Below, piece after piece: positions 8,384 through 18,885 of a stretch of DNA of 64,000 bases (position 1 is its first letter; every line of letters begins with the position of its first letter). Source of the stretch: Paenibacillus sp. OVF10 (GTDB lineage: Bacteria; Bacillota; Bacilli; Paenibacillales; Paenibacillaceae). The stretch spans positions 2,232,001-2,296,000 of the forward strand of contig CP094668.1 in assembly GCA_022836915.1 (NCBI GenBank). Direction: 5' to 3'. The notes below the pieces were generated by a model. The model made no database searches. It was not told where the DNA came from and saw nothing but the letters and a program-made list of their open reading frames with translations. Both the position numbers and the translations under genes were made by a program.

Positions 8384-8809
8384 ATGCAGTCGATCTATGA
8401 GCGAATTGAACACCTGATTGCCGAACGAGGAATGACCAAGAAGGCTTTCTGCCAACAGCTGAAGATTAGCACAGGCAATCTGGGTGATTGGAAACGTGGC
8501 AAGTCTATTCCGAGTACGAATAAATTAATTGAGATTGCTTCGTTTTTTGATGTGAGCCTCGACTGGCTCATGATTGGACGTCCATCGAAGGAAGCGATGG
8601 TTCGGGAAAAACGGGAGGATTATTTTTTTGACGTTTTGCGGCAATTGAATTGCCAAGAAAGTGAATTATCGACTGTGGAACAGTCTTTTATCAGCGAATA
8701 TATTGAGTTCACCCGTTACCGCAAATCCAAGGAAAGCAAGGATGCAGGCGACTATCGCTATAAACCTGAGAACAAATCAGAGAACGATTCTGAGGAAAAC
8801 GAAGCTTAA
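8384..8809 (+). CDS. XRE-family HTH regulator
   Basis: 141 residues. The Cro/CI-type HTH covers about residues 6-62 (IAERGMTKKAFCQQLKIS, GNLGDWKRGKSIPSTNKL, FFDVSLDWLMIG). The C-terminal half is charged, ending in a Lys/Glu/Asp-rich tail (SENDSEENEA), and shows no sensor motif. Starts at ATG 8384 behind GGAAGG. Monocistronic, between the tRNA terminator and its own terminator. Such stand-alone XRE proteins are common in Paenibacillus; the target is unknown. Confidence 0.85.
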   Translation: MQSIYERIEHLIAERGMTKKAFCQQLKISTGNLGDWKRGKSIPSTNKLIEIASFFDVSLDWLMIGRPSKEAMVREKREDYFFDVLRQLNCQESELSTVEQSFISEYIEFTRYRKSKESKDAGDYRYKPENKSENDSEENEA

Positions 8810-8842
8810 GTGATATGAGCAGCATCCATAGACTGAATGTTC

Positions 8843-8897
8843 AAAAACCTCTGGACTAATCCGAACACACTCGGAGACAGTTCAGAGGTTTTTTTGT
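8843..8897. terminator. terminator between the XRE gene and ureD
   Basis: Arms AAAAACCTCTGGACT and AGTTCAGAGGTTTTT with inner CCGA/TCGG, and A and T tracts on the two sides. It probably ends both convergent units. Confidence 0.85.
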
Positions 8898-8921
8898 ATT
8901 AACCATGCATGCTTCATGCCC

Positions 8922-9817
8922 TTATTTACGAAAGACAAGAGTTTCTTTGCCCAGCAGATGGGGGCGGAGTGTGTTCCAGATCTGAAGACACTGCTCCTGA
9001 AGCTCCCAAGCTGCCATGCCAAGGAGTCGAACGCCGATGCCTCCGGTTGCCAGCAAACTTGCACCTGCGAGCATTCGTCCATCTGGTGGCAGCGCGGATC
9101 TGACTTGCTCCAACTCCGCCGTACCAAGCCCCGGTGCGATCATCCACAACGCAGCGGTATGGGTATAGTGAAGGAGAGATGCGGAGTGTTTGGGATCATC
9201 GGTATCCGGTTCGAGTCCGAATCGATCCCAGACAGCCAGTTGCTCACCTTGCCATATCTCCGTCAAGCTGCGGTAACGCTCGAATTGAAAAGCTTCTCCC
9301 CGATGAATCCGTCCGGCAGACCAGATATCTGCATAGGCCAGGATTGCCCTTTCTTCCAGCTCAAAGGTTACAGCGAGCGAAGAAGAACTTCCCTTGAAGG
9401 GAATGACGCATTCAGGGAAGTATTCCAGCGTGGCTCCCTTCCCAACCGAAAGTGATGATTAACGGATGAAGGAATGGAAGGTGTGGGATGGAGTCTGGTA
9501 GCAGATGTGCTGCTCAGCATGACATGGGTGCCTTCACCTAATTCCCACTCGGAATGATAATGATCCCCGTTAAGGACTCCGGGCGAGACGTCGGACGTGT
9601 ACACACATAATTCGGTTCCGCCTCCGGGAGGTCGAAAGGATCGGCTAAACCGGAGTGGTGCGCTGTAATAACGATCGGTCATGACAGTTCGGTCGCCTTG
9701 AAAGGCGAAGGTGGCCCGAAGCTCGCTGCGGCGTGTGACGGGCGCACCTGCACTTTCTTTCCCATTTAGCTCTGTCTCCGTGGGGACAGAAGATGAATTA
9801 ATGCGAGTGAGTGCCAT
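8922..9817 (-). CDS. ureD: urease accessory protein UreD (one frame break)
   Basis: UreD/UreH scaffold of the urease maturation complex, which holds UreF/UreG on apo-urease during nickel insertion. About 298 residues when repaired. N-terminal half [35 protein letters not shown]-terminal half [24 protein letters not shown]. The break lies at 9436-9445 (GGGAAGGGAGCC on the coding strand); one more A or G gives [17 protein letters not shown] 9817 ([10 protein letters not shown]) overlaps the 3' end of ureG by 20 nt, suggesting translational coupling. Last gene of the ure operon. Confidence 0.9.
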
Positions 9818-10517
9818 GTTCATGGCTGTGTGAATGCAGATGTGCAGCGGAAGCATCGTCATCCATATATTGATGTTCGAGCCAGTGGACAATCTCGGAT
9901 ACACCTTCACCGCTCATTAGATTAGACATGACATAAGGGCGGCCTTCGCGTACCCGCTCGGTATCATTTTTCATAACTTCCAGGCTTGCTCCAACGTAAG
10001 GGGCGAGGTCGGTTTTGTTGATTAACAGCAGATCTGAACGTGTGATGCCGGGACCGCCTTTGCGAGGAAGTTTTTCTCCTTGAGCAACGTCGATAATGTA
10101 GATGAACACATCAGCCAGTTCCGGACTGAATGCAGCAGAGAGATTGTCGCCGCCGCTCTCGATGAAGATCAGTTGCAGATCCGGGAAGCGTTCAATCAAC
10201 TCGTCAACAGCTTCGAAATTCATTGAGGCATCCTCACGAATAGCCGTGTGCGGGCATCCGCCTGTCTCTACGCCGATAATGCGCTCTGGTGCCAGTGCAT
10301 TCTGACGCAGCAAGATTTCGGCATCTTCCTTGGTATAAATGTCATTCGTGATGACAGCAAGGCTATAACGTGTACGCAGTGCCTTGGACAGCTTCTCCAC
10401 AAGGGCTGTTTTACCTGAACCTACCGGTCCGCCAATTCCAATTCGCATCGGACGACTCCGATCAAATGCCTTACGTTCCCACTCCGGATGATGCGTATGA
10501 TTAGCTCCTCCACACAT
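9798..10517 (-). CDS. ureG: urease accessory GTPase UreG
   Basis: 239-residue SIMIBI GTPase supplying GTP hydrolysis and nickel to urease. P-loop [13 protein letters not shown] near residue 30, metal-binding CPH of [13 protein letters not shown], and guanine-specificity NKTD are all present. Histidine-rich ends (NHTHH near the N-terminus, a His run at the C-terminus) probably store or bind nickel and take over part of the role of UreE, which is absent from this operon. ATG 10517 behind TAGGAGGAATTGTT. Frame intact. Confidence 0.97.
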   Translation of the reverse strand: MCGGANHTHHPEWERKAFDRSRPMRIGIGGPVGSGKTALVEKLSKALRTRYSLAVITNDIYTKEDAEILLRQNALAPERIIGVETGGCPHTAIREDASMNFEAVDELIERFPDLQLIFIESGGDNLSAAFSPELADVFIYIIDVAQGEKLPRKGGPGITRSDLLLINKTDLAPYVGASLEVMKNDTERVREGRPYVMSNLMSGEGVSEIVHWLEHQYMDDDASAAHLHSHSHEHGTHSH

Positions 10518-10550
10518 AACAATTCCTCCTAAGTTAGATAAAAGTTGTAG

Positions 10551-11242
10551 TTAAGACATAAACAGCCGCGCGGGTAAGGTCTCATGCCGCATGGCGTAGA
10601 TTTCCTGGGCGATTCCGAAGCTGTGCATATCTTCGGGGTCATTTCCCCGAATGAGAGCCCATTCCGCTTCGATATCATCAAGCAGTTTCTGAATCAACAT
10701 CTGCGCTTCGGTTTGTCCGATGGGCAGCAGGCGAAGTGCGCTATTCACATAAGCGTTCACTGAGGTATACAGATGCCCGGTAACGGCTTCATCCAATTCA
10801 ATCTCCAATTGATAGTTGATATAACCGTGAATGGTCGTGATGCCGCAATACGCGCCATGTTCCCGGATAGCCTCATCAATTAGGGAAAAGTCCATCCATG
10901 GATAGAGTGAACGGGCCAGCTTGAGCAGTCGTTTTCCCATTTTGTGGCCGCTTTCCCTGAGTTCCCGAGGGAGCGCTGGGCGTGGACGCGTTTGTTATAC
11001 AGGGCAAGTAGAGCGGCATCTTGCTGTTTTATCGCCTGATAGACGCCTTTGATGGCAAGACCATCTAGTCGTACAAGACTGGAATGAAGCTGGCTGCGAA
11101 TAAACTGTTCAAGCTGCGCGGTATTTTGCACGGTGCCATCATGCGTGTAAGCTTCCAAACCGAAGGAATGGGAGAAACCACCGATGGGCAGGGCTGAATC
11201 CAGCAGCTGAACATAACGGAGTAGCTTCGTGCCACTATTCAT
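10551..11242 (-). CDS. ureF: urease accessory protein UreF (one frame break)
   Basis: About 230 residues when repaired. UreF bridges UreD and UreG in the maturation complex. N-terminal LLDSALPIGGFSHSFGLEAY and C-terminal KLARSLYPWMDFSLIDEAI are diagnostic. The GGG run at 10969-10971 (CCC on the coding strand) needs one more base, giving RSPRELRESGHKMGKR across the join. ATG 11242 follows the ureC stop by about 36 nt. A diverged second copy sits at 20018-20718. Confidence 0.92.
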
Positions 11243-11278
11243 TATGAGCGCCCCCTTATCAGCTAATCCGTATTCCTA

Positions 11279-12996
11279 TCAAAACATAAAGTACCGCTGT
11301 GCCATAGGCAACTCGTCTGCGGGTTCGCAGGTGAGAAGCTCGCCGTCGGCGCGTACCTCGTAGGTTTCGGGATCGACTTCAATGACAGGGGTGACGTCGT
11401 TATGAATCATGTCTTTTTTACTGACCGAGCGACAGCCCTTGACGGGTTCAACCCGTTTCTTCAGGCCCAATGACTCTTTGATCCCTGCTTCTGCTGCGGC
11501 TTGGGAGACAAAGGTGATCGATCCGCTGGCAATGGCGCTACCATAAGCTCCGAACATGGGTCTGCCAAATACGGGCTGAGGTGTCGGGATGGACGCATTG
11601 GGATCGCCCATCTGGGCAAATGTAATCATGCCACCCTTGATGACAATCTCGGGTTTAACTCCGAAGTAAGCTGGTTTCCATATGATTAGATCTGCCAGCT
11701 TTCCAACTTCCACCGAACCGACGAGATGACCGATTCCGTGTGCGATAGCTGGATTGATGGTGTACTTGGCGACATATCGCTTGATCCGATCGTTATCGGA
11801 GGGGAATTCGAGTTGAGCTCAAGTTTGCCACGCTGTTTTTTCATTTTGTCGGCTGTCTGCCAGGTGCGGATAATGACTTCGCCCACTCGGCCCATGGCTT
11901 GAGAATCGGAACTAATGATGCTGAACACGCCAAGATCATGCAAAATGTCTTCGGCTGCGATGGTTTCGGGACGAATCCGCGAATCCGCAAAAGCGACATC
12001 TTCCGGGATGGAAGGGTCGAGGTGATGACACACCATCAACATATCGAGATGCTCTTCTACAGTGTTGCGTGTGTACGGTCGTGTTGGGTTGGTTGATGAG
12101 GGGATAACGTAGGACTCCCCAGCGGCCCGGATAATATCCGGTGCGTGTCCGCCACCAGCGCCTTCCGTATGGTACGTGTGGATCGTCCGGCCGTTGATTG
12201 CAGCCAGGGTGTTTTCGAGAAATCCGGTTTCGTTCAGTGTATCGGTATGGATAGCGACTTGAACATCATGTTCCCCGGCGGCAGTCAGGCAGGCATCGAT
12301 AGCGCTCGGGGTAGTGCCCCAATCTTCATGCAGCTTCAGGCCGATTACACCCGCTTCAATCTGTTCGATTAAAGGTGCGGTACTGGAACTGTTGCCTTTG
12401 CCAAGGTAACCGATGTTCATGGGAAAAGCCTCTGCCGATTCTAACATCCGGTGGATGTGCCAGGCTCCTGGTGTGCAGGTGGTGGCTTTGGTTCCTGTTG
12501 CGGGTCCTGTTCCGCCGCCGATCATGGTCGTGACCCCGGAGGATAATGCAGTCTGAATCTGCTGTGGGCAGATGAAATGAATATGGGTATCAATGCCGCC
12601 AGCAGTTACAATCATGCCTTCACCAGCGATGATTTCGGTGGAAGCACCGATGACCAGAGCGGGATGAACGCCATCCATTGTATCCGGGTTACCGGATTTG
12701 CCAATGGCGCAGATGTGACCATCCCGAATGCCGATATCCGCTTTTACAATGCCCCAATGATCGATAATGATAGCGTTGGTGATAACAGTATCAGGAGTGC
12801 CGTCACTTCGCAAAGCAGTCGTAGACTGGCCCATCCCGTCGCGGATAACCTTGCCGCCCCCGAATTTGCTCTCATCTCCGTATACGGCATAATCATGTTC
12901 AATCTCTGCCCATAGTTCGGTATCCGCAAGTCTTACGGCATCACCGGTTGTCGGTCCAAACATCGACGCGTACTGTTCACGGCTCATTCGTTTCAT
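11279..12996 (-). CDS. ureC: urease alpha subunit UreC (one frame break)
   Basis: Catalytic subunit, about 572 residues when repaired, the usual family length. Nickel ligands and the active site are visible: HIHFICPQQ (His-x-His), GLKLHEDWG (the lysine that is carbamylated), [19 protein letters not shown], and the flap MVCHHLD. The G4 run at 11801-11804 (C4 on the coding strand) needs one more base to join ELNSNSP to [22 protein letters not shown]. No active-site residue is lost, so the break looks artefactual. Catalyses urea hydrolysis to ammonia and carbamate in the cytoplasm. Confidence 0.96.
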
Positions 12997-13034
12997 GAAG
13001 GTTCACCTCCATCTTGTATGGGAGGAGAACGTCT

Positions 13035-13379
13035 TCAGGAATGTCTCCAGTTTCTGTGGATCAGGGCTTGATCCGCAGAGCCTTCGGTTAATCCGTTGAA
13101 CCCGTGAATCTGACGTTTGCCGCCAAAGGTCGTGAGTTCAACAGGTTTCTCTTCACCGGGTTCGAAGCGGACTGCGGTGCCTGCCGGAATATGCAGGCGA
13201 TGTCCAAAAGCTGAGGTGCGATCAAAGTCCAGTGCTGCATTAACTTCATAGAAGTGAACGTGAGAGCCGACCTGGACGGGGCGGTCGCCGCGGTTAAGGA
13301 CAATGAGTCGTAGGGTTAAACGATCCGGATGACAGATGATGTCGTCATCTGGCTTCAAACGGTATTCACCAGGAATCAT
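13035..13379 (-). CDS. ureB: urease beta subunit UreB
   Basis: 114 residues, the standard size for a separate beta subunit. Starts [14 protein letters not shown], with the family core [35 protein letters not shown] and [11 protein letters not shown]. Structural subunit of the (alpha-beta-gamma)3 enzyme. Lies 17 nt after ureA and 38 nt before ureC. Frame intact. Confidence 0.97.
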   Translation of the reverse strand: MIPGEYRLKPDDDIICHPDRLTLRLIVLNRGDRPVQVGSHVHFYEVNAALDFDRTSAFGHRLHIPAGTAVRFEPGEEKPVELTTFGGKRQIHGFNGLTEGSADQALIHRNWRHS

Positions 13380-13396
13380 GGTTTCTCCTGCCTTTC

Positions 13397-13699
13397 TCAG
13401 CGTATAGGTTCATGTACGGTAACCAGTTTTGTACCGTCAGGAAATGTGGCTTCTACCTGTACTTCAGGAATCATATCGGGAACACCATCCATACAGTCTT
13501 CACGTGTCAGGATGGTGCCTCCGTATCTCATTAATTCGGCAACACTCATTCCATCCCGTGCTCGTTCCATCAGTTCGGAGGTCAACAAGGCGATGGCTTC
13601 GGGGACATTCAACTTGAGTCCGCGTGCTCTTCGTTCACGGGCGAGGTTAGCGGCCACGGTAATCAGGAGTTTTTCCTTTTCCTGCTCAGTCCAGTGCAA
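13397..13699 (-). CDS. ureA: urease gamma subunit UreA
   Basis: 100-residue gamma subunit. Motifs [21 protein letters not shown] and [12 protein letters not shown] [36 protein letters not shown]. First gene of ureABCFGD. The promoter lies in the 260-bp gap shared with urtA: TTGACA on the minus strand at 13784-13789, with a GlnR/TnrA-type box just downstream of it. Frame intact. Confidence 0.97.
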   Translation of the reverse strand: MHWTEQEKEKLLITVAANLARERRARGLKLNVPEAIALLTSELMERARDGMSVAELMRYGGTILTREDCMDGVPDMIPEVQVEATFPDGTKLVTVHEPIR

Positions 13700-13752
13700 G
13701 GCAATCCGACCTTTCGCTTATAATGTCTGATATGTTCATGGATCATGTTATA

Positions 13753-13769
13753 TGTTAAATATACTCACA
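13753..13769. promoter_or_regulatory. GlnR/TnrA-type box on the urease side
   Basis: TGTTAAATATACTCACA matches TGTNA-N7-TNACA exactly. It lies 54 bp before ureA and downstream of the minus-strand TTGACA at 13784-13789, over the expected -10 region, a position that would favour repression. Confidence 0.7.
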
Positions 13770-13846
13770 CAGGGTGAATCCTTTGTCAATAAGCTTCAAG
13801 GCATATTAGCAGTATGCATGAAACGAGTAGGCATGAAATAAAATTA

Positions 13847-13886
13847 TGTAAGCTATATTGACATGAAGAGTGTAACCCTCCATAAT
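13847..13886 (+). promoter_or_regulatory. urtA promoter with overlapping GlnR/TnrA-type box
   Basis: TTGACA (13858-13863), 17-bp spacer, CATAAT (13881-13886). TGTAAGCTATATTGACA at 13847-13863 matches TGTNA-N7-TNACA exactly and covers the -35. Confidence 0.75.
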
Positions 13887-13894
13887 TTGGATCA

Positions 13895-13930
13895 ACGAAC
13901 ATTTCGGACGCAAATGACCTTAATGTTCGT
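13895..13930 (+). repeat. inverted repeat in the urtA 5' leader
   Basis: Perfect 8-bp arms ACGAACAT (13895-13902) and ATGTTCGT (13923-13930) with a 20-nt interior, just downstream of the urtA -10. It could be an operator or a leader hairpin. Confidence 0.5.
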
Positions 13931-13959
13931 CAATAGACTAAAAAAGGGAGTGTAGGCTA

Positions 13960-15228
13960 TTGAAGAAGAGGTCGGTCAAGTTATGGAGTATTTTGCTCGG
14001 TGTGGTCATTGTGATGACAGGGTGTGTGGAGGGCACTGCGCCGCCTGAAGCTTCGGGTTCAGGTGGTACAGGAGAGCCGGCTGCCTCCGGTGATACGATT
14101 AAAGTTGGCATTCTTCACTCTCTCAGCGGAACGATGGCGATTAGTGAGGTATCTGTTAAAGATGCCGAGATGCTTGCTATTGAAGAGATCAACGCCGCGG
14201 GCGGAGTTTTGGGTAAACAGATCGAGCCTGTAATTGAGGATGGCGCTTCGGATTGGCCTACTTTTGCGGAGAAGGCTGGGAAGCTACTACAACAGGATAA
14301 GGTAGCTGCTGTATTTGGTGGATGGACCTCTGCAAGTCGGAAGGCTATGCTCCCAGTGTTTGAACAGAACAAAGGTTTATTGTTTTACCCGGTGCAATAT
14401 GAGGGATTGGAATCGTCGCCAAATATTTTTTATACAGGAGCAACAACCAATCAGCAGATCGTTCCATCTGTAACCTGGTTACTGGAGAACAGGGGCAAGA
14501 CGTTTTATCTGCTCGGTTCAGATTATGTATTCCCAAAAACGGCCAATCAGGTCATTAAGGCACAACTCGCAGCAGAAGGCGGCGAAGTAGTGGGTGAGGA
14601 GTACACACCGCTGGGCCATACCGATTATAGTACCATCATTAGCAAAATCAAAGCTGCGAAGCCGGATATTGTATATAATACGCTGAACGGAGATAGCAAT
14701 GTGGCCTTCTTCAAACAATTGAAGGATGCCGGAATCTCCTCGGATCAGATGACAACCCTCTCGGTGAGTGTGGCGGAGGAAGAAATCCGTGGCATCGGCG
14801 CAGATGTATTGAAGGGACATCTGGCCTCGTGGAATTATTATCAGACAACGGATACACCTGAGAATGCAACATTTGTTGCCAAGTATAAAGAAAAATACGG
14901 TGCTGATCGAGTGACAGCTGATCCGATTGAAGCGGGATATGTGGCGGTTTATCTCTGGAAGGCGGCGGTGGAAAAAGCAGGATCAACCGACGTAGAGAAG
15001 GTGAAGGCAGCTGCCAAGGGTCTAGAGTTTGATGCCCCGGAAGGTAAGGTAACCGTGGATGGAGAGAATCAGCATATCTACAAAACCGTACGGATCGGTG
15101 AGGTGCAGGAAGATGGGCAGTTCAAGGAATTGTGGAATTCTGGTGAGCCTGTCAAGCCGGACCCTTATCTGAAAACGTATGAATGGGGAGCTTCCTCAGC
15201 GCTAAATAACATAGAAACCTCGCAATAA
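13960..15228 (+). CDS. urtA: urea ABC transporter substrate-binding lipoprotein UrtA
   Basis: 422-residue periplasmic-binding-like lipoprotein. The signal peptide ends in the lipobox VMTGC, so it is membrane-anchored on the outside. Family core: [70 protein letters not shown], all typical of UrtA rather than amino-acid-binding relatives. Start is TTG 13960 behind GGGAGTG. First gene of urtABCDE, divergent from urease, so uptake and hydrolysis are co-located. Frame intact. Confidence 0.95.
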   Translation: MKKRSVKLWSILLGVVIVMTGCVEGTAPPEASGSGGTGEPAASGDTIKVGILHSLSGTMAISEVSVKDAEMLAIEEINAAGGVLGKQIEPVIEDGASDWPTFAEKAGKLLQQDKVAAVFGGWTSASRKAMLPVFEQNKGLLFYPVQYEGLESSPNIFYTGATTNQQIVPSVTWLLENRGKTFYLLGSDYVFPKTANQVIKAQLAAEGGEVVGEEYTPLGHTDYSTIISKIKAAKPDIVYNTLNGDSNVAFFKQLKDAGISSDQMTTLSVSVAEEEIRGIGADVLKGHLASWNYYQTTDTPENATFVAKYKEKYGADRVTADPIEAGYVAVYLWKAAVEKAGSTDVEKVKAAAKGLEFDAPEGKVTVDGENQHIYKTVRIGEVQEDGQFKELWNSGEPVKPDPYLKTYEWGASSALNNIETSQ

Positions 15229-15392
15229 AACAGGTAACTCGCTTCAAAGCAGCCAAAACATAAACGAGGGTGTGACAACACATCCTCTCACCGTATCGCG
15301 GTAAAGCGTTACTGTGGTGTGGGGAATGTTGTTGCCGCTAATTGAAGTCATGTTGAAATATCGAGAGTCACGGTATGGAGGAGGGGATAGCG

Positions 15393-16298
15393 ATGGATAT
15401 GTTTATCCTGCAGATGTTCAACGGTCTGAGTATCAGTTCAATTCTGTTGTTGATTGCATTGGGGCTTGCAGTAACGTTTGGCCTGATGAATGTCATCAAT
15501 ATGGCTCACGGTGAACTGATCATGATCGGTGCATATGCAACGTATGTAACACAAAATCTGTTCATGTCCTATGCTCCAGCGGCGTGGTTTGGTGCCTACT
15601 TTGTTGTGGCTCTACCGATTGCGTTCATTGTAGCTGCTCTGATTGGCTGGTTGCTTGAAGTGGTGTTGATCAGGCATCTATATGGCAGGCCGCTGGACAG
15701 TCTGCTTGCGACATGGGGTGTAGGCATGATGCTGCAACAACTGGCCCGTACGATATTCGGAGCGCCAAATGTAGGAGTATCCAGTCCGGCCTGGCTCAAT
15801 GGGGGATTGGCGATCTCGGATGGCATTGTATTTCCATACAAGCGAATTTTCATTATCGCATTGGTTGCGGTTGTGCTGCTGTGTATGTATCTCTATATCT
15901 ATCGAACCTCATCCGGAAGACGAATGAGGGCTGTGATGCAGAATCGGAGCATGGCGGGCTGTTTGGGAATTTCGACCCGGCGGGTAGATGGCATGACCTT
16001 TGCCATTGGTTCCGGAATCGCCGGAATCGCTGGTTGTGCGTTAACACTCATTGGTCCGATTGGTCCTTCACTTGGTACGTATTATATTGTGGATGCTTTC
16101 ATGGTGGTTGTCCTGGGCGGCGTAGGGAAATTGGTCGGAACCGTGTGCGGTGCACTGGGGATTGGTATGTTCAACACGCTGTTCGAAACCTATACCTCGG
16201 CCTCCATTGGCAAGGTGCTTGTGTTTGTATGTATCGTTGCTTTCCTGCAATGGAAACCACGTGGCTTGGTCGCAATTCGCACACGGAGTCTCGATTAA
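15393..16298 (+). CDS. urtB: urea ABC transporter permease UrtB
   Basis: 301-residue LivH-type permease with about eight hydrophobic segments. Typical stretches: [14 protein letters not shown] start ([19 protein letters not shown]), [47 protein letters not shown]. Forms the membrane channel with UrtC. ATG 15393 stands behind GGAGGAGGGG. The 160-bp gap after urtA holds no terminator I can identify. Confidence 0.95.
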   Translation: MDMFILQMFNGLSISSILLLIALGLAVTFGLMNVINMAHGELIMIGAYATYVTQNLFMSYAPAAWFGAYFVVALPIAFIVAALIGWLLEVVLIRHLYGRPLDSLLATWGVGMMLQQLARTIFGAPNVGVSSPAWLNGGLAISDGIVFPYKRIFIIALVAVVLLCMYLYIYRTSSGRRMRAVMQNRSMAGCLGISTRRVDGMTFAIGSGIAGIAGCALTLIGPIGPSLGTYYIVDAFMVVVLGGVGKLVGTVCGALGIGMFNTLFETYTSASIGKVLVFVCIVAFLQWKPRGLVAIRTRSLD

Positions 16299-16318
16299 CG
16301 TGAAGAAGGGGTTAGTTC

Positions 16319-17410
16319 ATGTCGGCATTACTCAAGACTGGCAGTCTGAAAATGAGGATTATCTGGGCGGTTGTACTCATCATGATGTGTCTTGTTCCAC
16401 TAATCTCCACGGAGTTTCGTCTGAGTCTGTTAGCCAAGTTTTTGGCGCTGGCGATCCTGGCCATTGGTCTCGATCTGATCTGGGGTTATGGCGGTGTGTT
16501 GAGTCTTGGGCATGGGGTGTTCTTTGGTCTGGGTGGATACGCGATGGCGATGTATCTGAAGCTTCAGGCCAGTGGAGCAACACTTCCTGACTTCATGGGA
16601 TGGAGTGGTCTCAGTGGTCTGCCATGGTTCTGGGAGCCGTTTCGTTCTTTCCCGGTGGCGCTGTTATTGGGGATAGCCCTTCCGGCATTGCTCGCCTTTG
16701 CCCTGGGGTGGTTTACGTTCCGTAACCGGATCACCGGTGTATATTTTACCATCCTGACTCAAGCCTTGGTTCTTATTACGGTAACACTCTTTGTTGGTAA
16801 ACAGGAATGGACGGGTGGGACAAATGGCATTACCGGATATAATTCGATCTTTGGTTTCACACTTCATTCCGCAGGAACAACAATTGTTCTCTACTATATA
16901 ACGCTTGCTGTTCTGGTGATCGCTTATGTGCTCTGTCGTCGAATGGTGAACAGTCGGTTTGGTCAAGTGCTAGAAGCTGCGCGTGATGGAGAGAATCGGG
17001 TGCGATTCCTCGGATATGATCCGGCAGGATATAAAACGCTGGCTTTTGCTTTTTCCGGTGCGCTTGCAGGCATCGCGGGCATGTTGTTTGTTCTTCAGGT
17101 GGGTATTATCTCGCCATCGATGATGGGGATTGTGCCTTCCATTGAGATGGTCCTGTGGGTTGCATTGGGTGGTCGCGGTACGCTTATTGGAGCGGTCATC
17201 GGAGCGGTGGTGCTGAATGCAGCCAAAACAGGCATAAGTGAGGCTTATCCCGAAGGGTGGCTGTTCGTCATTGGTGGGCTCTTTGTAACGGTAGTTTTGT
17301 TCATGCCAAACGGTATTGTAGGTGTATATCGTCATGTCGTTCGTTTGCTGAAGCGGAGAGGAGAGAGTGCGCATGTCCAAGTCACTCGGGAAAAACCTAA
17401 AGTCTACTGA
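16319..17410 (+). CDS. urtC: urea ABC transporter permease UrtC
   Basis: 363-residue LivM-type permease. Multiple membrane spans; family motifs LDLIWGYGGVLSLGHGVFFGLG, NRITGVYFTILTQAL, ARDGENRVRFLGYDPAGYK, VALGGRGTLIGAVIGA (each as part of the run). ATG 16319 with GAAGAAGGGG upstream. Its 3' end overlaps urtD by 38 nt, which suggests coupled translation. Confidence 0.94.
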   Translation: MSALLKTGSLKMRIIWAVVLIMMCLVPLISTEFRLSLLAKFLALAILAIGLDLIWGYGGVLSLGHGVFFGLGGYAMAMYLKLQASGATLPDFMGWSGLSGLPWFWEPFRSFPVALLLGIALPALLAFALGWFTFRNRITGVYFTILTQALVLITVTLFVGKQEWTGGTNGITGYNSIFGFTLHSAGTTIVLYYITLAVLVIAYVLCRRMVNSRFGQVLEAARDGENRVRFLGYDPAGYKTLAFAFSGALAGIAGMLFVLQVGIISPSMMGIVPSIEMVLWVALGGRGTLIGAVIGAVVLNAAKTGISEAYPEGWLFVIGGLFVTVVLFMPNGIVGVYRHVVRLLKRRGESAHVQVTREKPKVY

Positions 17411-18182
17411 GGAATCAGCGGTGTTAGTAGCCGAGGGCATTACGGTGGCCTTTGGTGGGTTCGTTGCTGTCAAAGGCATGAATCTGAAGCTGCATGAACA
17501 TGACCTGCATTTTCTGATTGGACCGAATGGTGCGGGGAAAACCACGATGCTGGATGTGATATGTGGCAAAACCAAACCGATGTCCGGCTCGGTAAAGATG
17601 GCGGATGGTACGGAATTAACAAGACTGAAGGAGCACCAGATTGTTCGCAAAGGGGTGGGACGCAAATTCCAGGCGCCATCGATCTTCGCGGGTCTGACGG
17701 TACAGGAGAATCTGACGCTGGCGGCGGAGACTCGCCGTTCTCCTCTACAGGCCATCGGTATTCGTCGATATGGAAAAATGAGTGCTGCCATGGAGCATGT
17801 TACTCTCCAGATTGCTCTGCAAGACCGCATTAACGCCCGTGCAGGAGCATTATCCCACGGGGAGAAGCAGTGGCTGGAGATCGGTATGTTGCTCTTGCAG
17901 GAGCCTCGTGTGTTGTTGCTGGACGAACCAGCGGCGGGCATGACGGATGAAGAGACACACAAGACCGGACGACTTCTGCAAGAAATTGCGCGTGAACGCT
18001 CGGTTGTGGTGGTGGAGCATGATATGGAGTTTGTGCGAGAGTTTGCAGCCAAGGTGACCGTGATGCATGAAGGCAAATTGTTGAAGGAAGGTACGATGGC
18101 GGAAGTGCAGGCGGATCCGAAAGTGGCAGAAGTGTATCTGGGCAAAAGGAGGGATGACCATGCTGTCGCTGCAACGAATTGA
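17373..18182 (+). CDS. urtD: urea ABC transporter ATP-binding protein UrtD
   Basis: 269 residues, LivG-type. Walker A GPNGAGKTTM, signature LSHGEKQWLEIGM, Walker B RVLLLDEPAAGMTDEE, switch His in VVVVEHDMEF. Start ATG 17373 (MSKSLGKN) behind GGAGAGAG, within the end of urtC. The SHGEKQ signature is characteristic of UrtD. Frame intact. Confidence 0.95.
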   Translation: MSKSLGKNLKSTEESAVLVAEGITVAFGGFVAVKGMNLKLHEHDLHFLIGPNGAGKTTMLDVICGKTKPMSGSVKMADGTELTRLKEHQIVRKGVGRKFQAPSIFAGLTVQENLTLAAETRRSPLQAIGIRRYGKMSAAMEHVTLQIALQDRINARAGALSHGEKQWLEIGMLLLQEPRVLLLDEPAAGMTDEETHKTGRLLQEIARERSVVVVEHDMEFVREFAAKVTVMHEGKLLKEGTMAEVQADPKVAEVYLGKRRDDHAVAATN

Positions 18183-18855
18183 ATCCGGCTACGGGGAAAG
18201 CAATGTGCTTCGGGGTGTAAGCCTGGACGTACAGCCTGGGCAGGTGGTGTGTCTGATGGGCCGTAACGGTGTAGGTAAAACGACGTTGATGAAAACATTG
18301 ATGGGGCTGCTCAAAACACGCAAGGGCAATATTCAGTGGCAAAATCAGGAGTTATCCACGTTGGATACAGCCAAGCGTGCAAGGGCGGGGATTGGTTATG
18401 TACCGCAGGGGCGGGAAATTTTCCCGCAGCTTACGGTGAAAGAAAACTTATTGCTTGGTCTGGAGACAAGTGCGCCGGGAGTAAAAACGTTCCCGGAAGA
18501 TGTGCTGGCGATGTTTCCAGTACTTGCGACGATGTATGGACGGCAGGGCGGGGATCTGAGTGGTGGACAGCAGCAACAGTTGGCATTCGCCCGGGCATTG
18601 GCTTCGCGTCCGGGGTTGTTGCTCCTTGATGAGCCGACAGAAGGCATCCAGCCTTCTATCGTGGAGGACATTCGGCAGGTTATTTTGCAGCTCAAGGCAA
18701 AGGGGAACCTCTCGGTTCTGCTGGTAGAGCAGAGTATCGATTTTGTACGCAGTGCCGCAGATTACATCTATATCATGGACAAAGGAACCATAACCCTGCA
18801 TGGGACACCGCAAGAACTGGATATGTCGCAGTTTGAACATCATCTCTCCGTATAG
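18160..18855 (+). CDS. urtE: urea ABC transporter ATP-binding protein UrtE
   Basis: 231 residues, LivF-type. Walker A GRNGVGKTTLMK, signature LSGGQQQQLAFARAL, Walker B GLLLLDEPTEGIQPS, switch His region replaced by LLVEQSIDF as usual in LivF proteins. ATG 18160 has GGAGGG 7 nt upstream; the ATG at 18154 is too close to it. Overlaps the urtD end. Last gene of the importer operon. Confidence 0.95.
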   Translation: MLSLQRIESGYGESNVLRGVSLDVQPGQVVCLMGRNGVGKTTLMKTLMGLLKTRKGNIQWQNQELSTLDTAKRARAGIGYVPQGREIFPQLTVKENLLLGLETSAPGVKTFPEDVLAMFPVLATMYGRQGGDLSGGQQQQLAFARALASRPGLLLLDEPTEGIQPSIVEDIRQVILQLKAKGNLSVLLVEQSIDFVRSAADYIYIMDKGTITLHGTPQELDMSQFEHHLSV

Positions 18856-18885
18856 TTGTAGTTAGTCGGCGAGTGGAGGAAGGTT

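Noticed and set aside
16970..18298. Open frame of 442 codons on the minus strand across urtC-urtE
   Set aside because: Antisense to three clear ABC genes, Ser/Arg/Pro-rich composition, no family resemblance.
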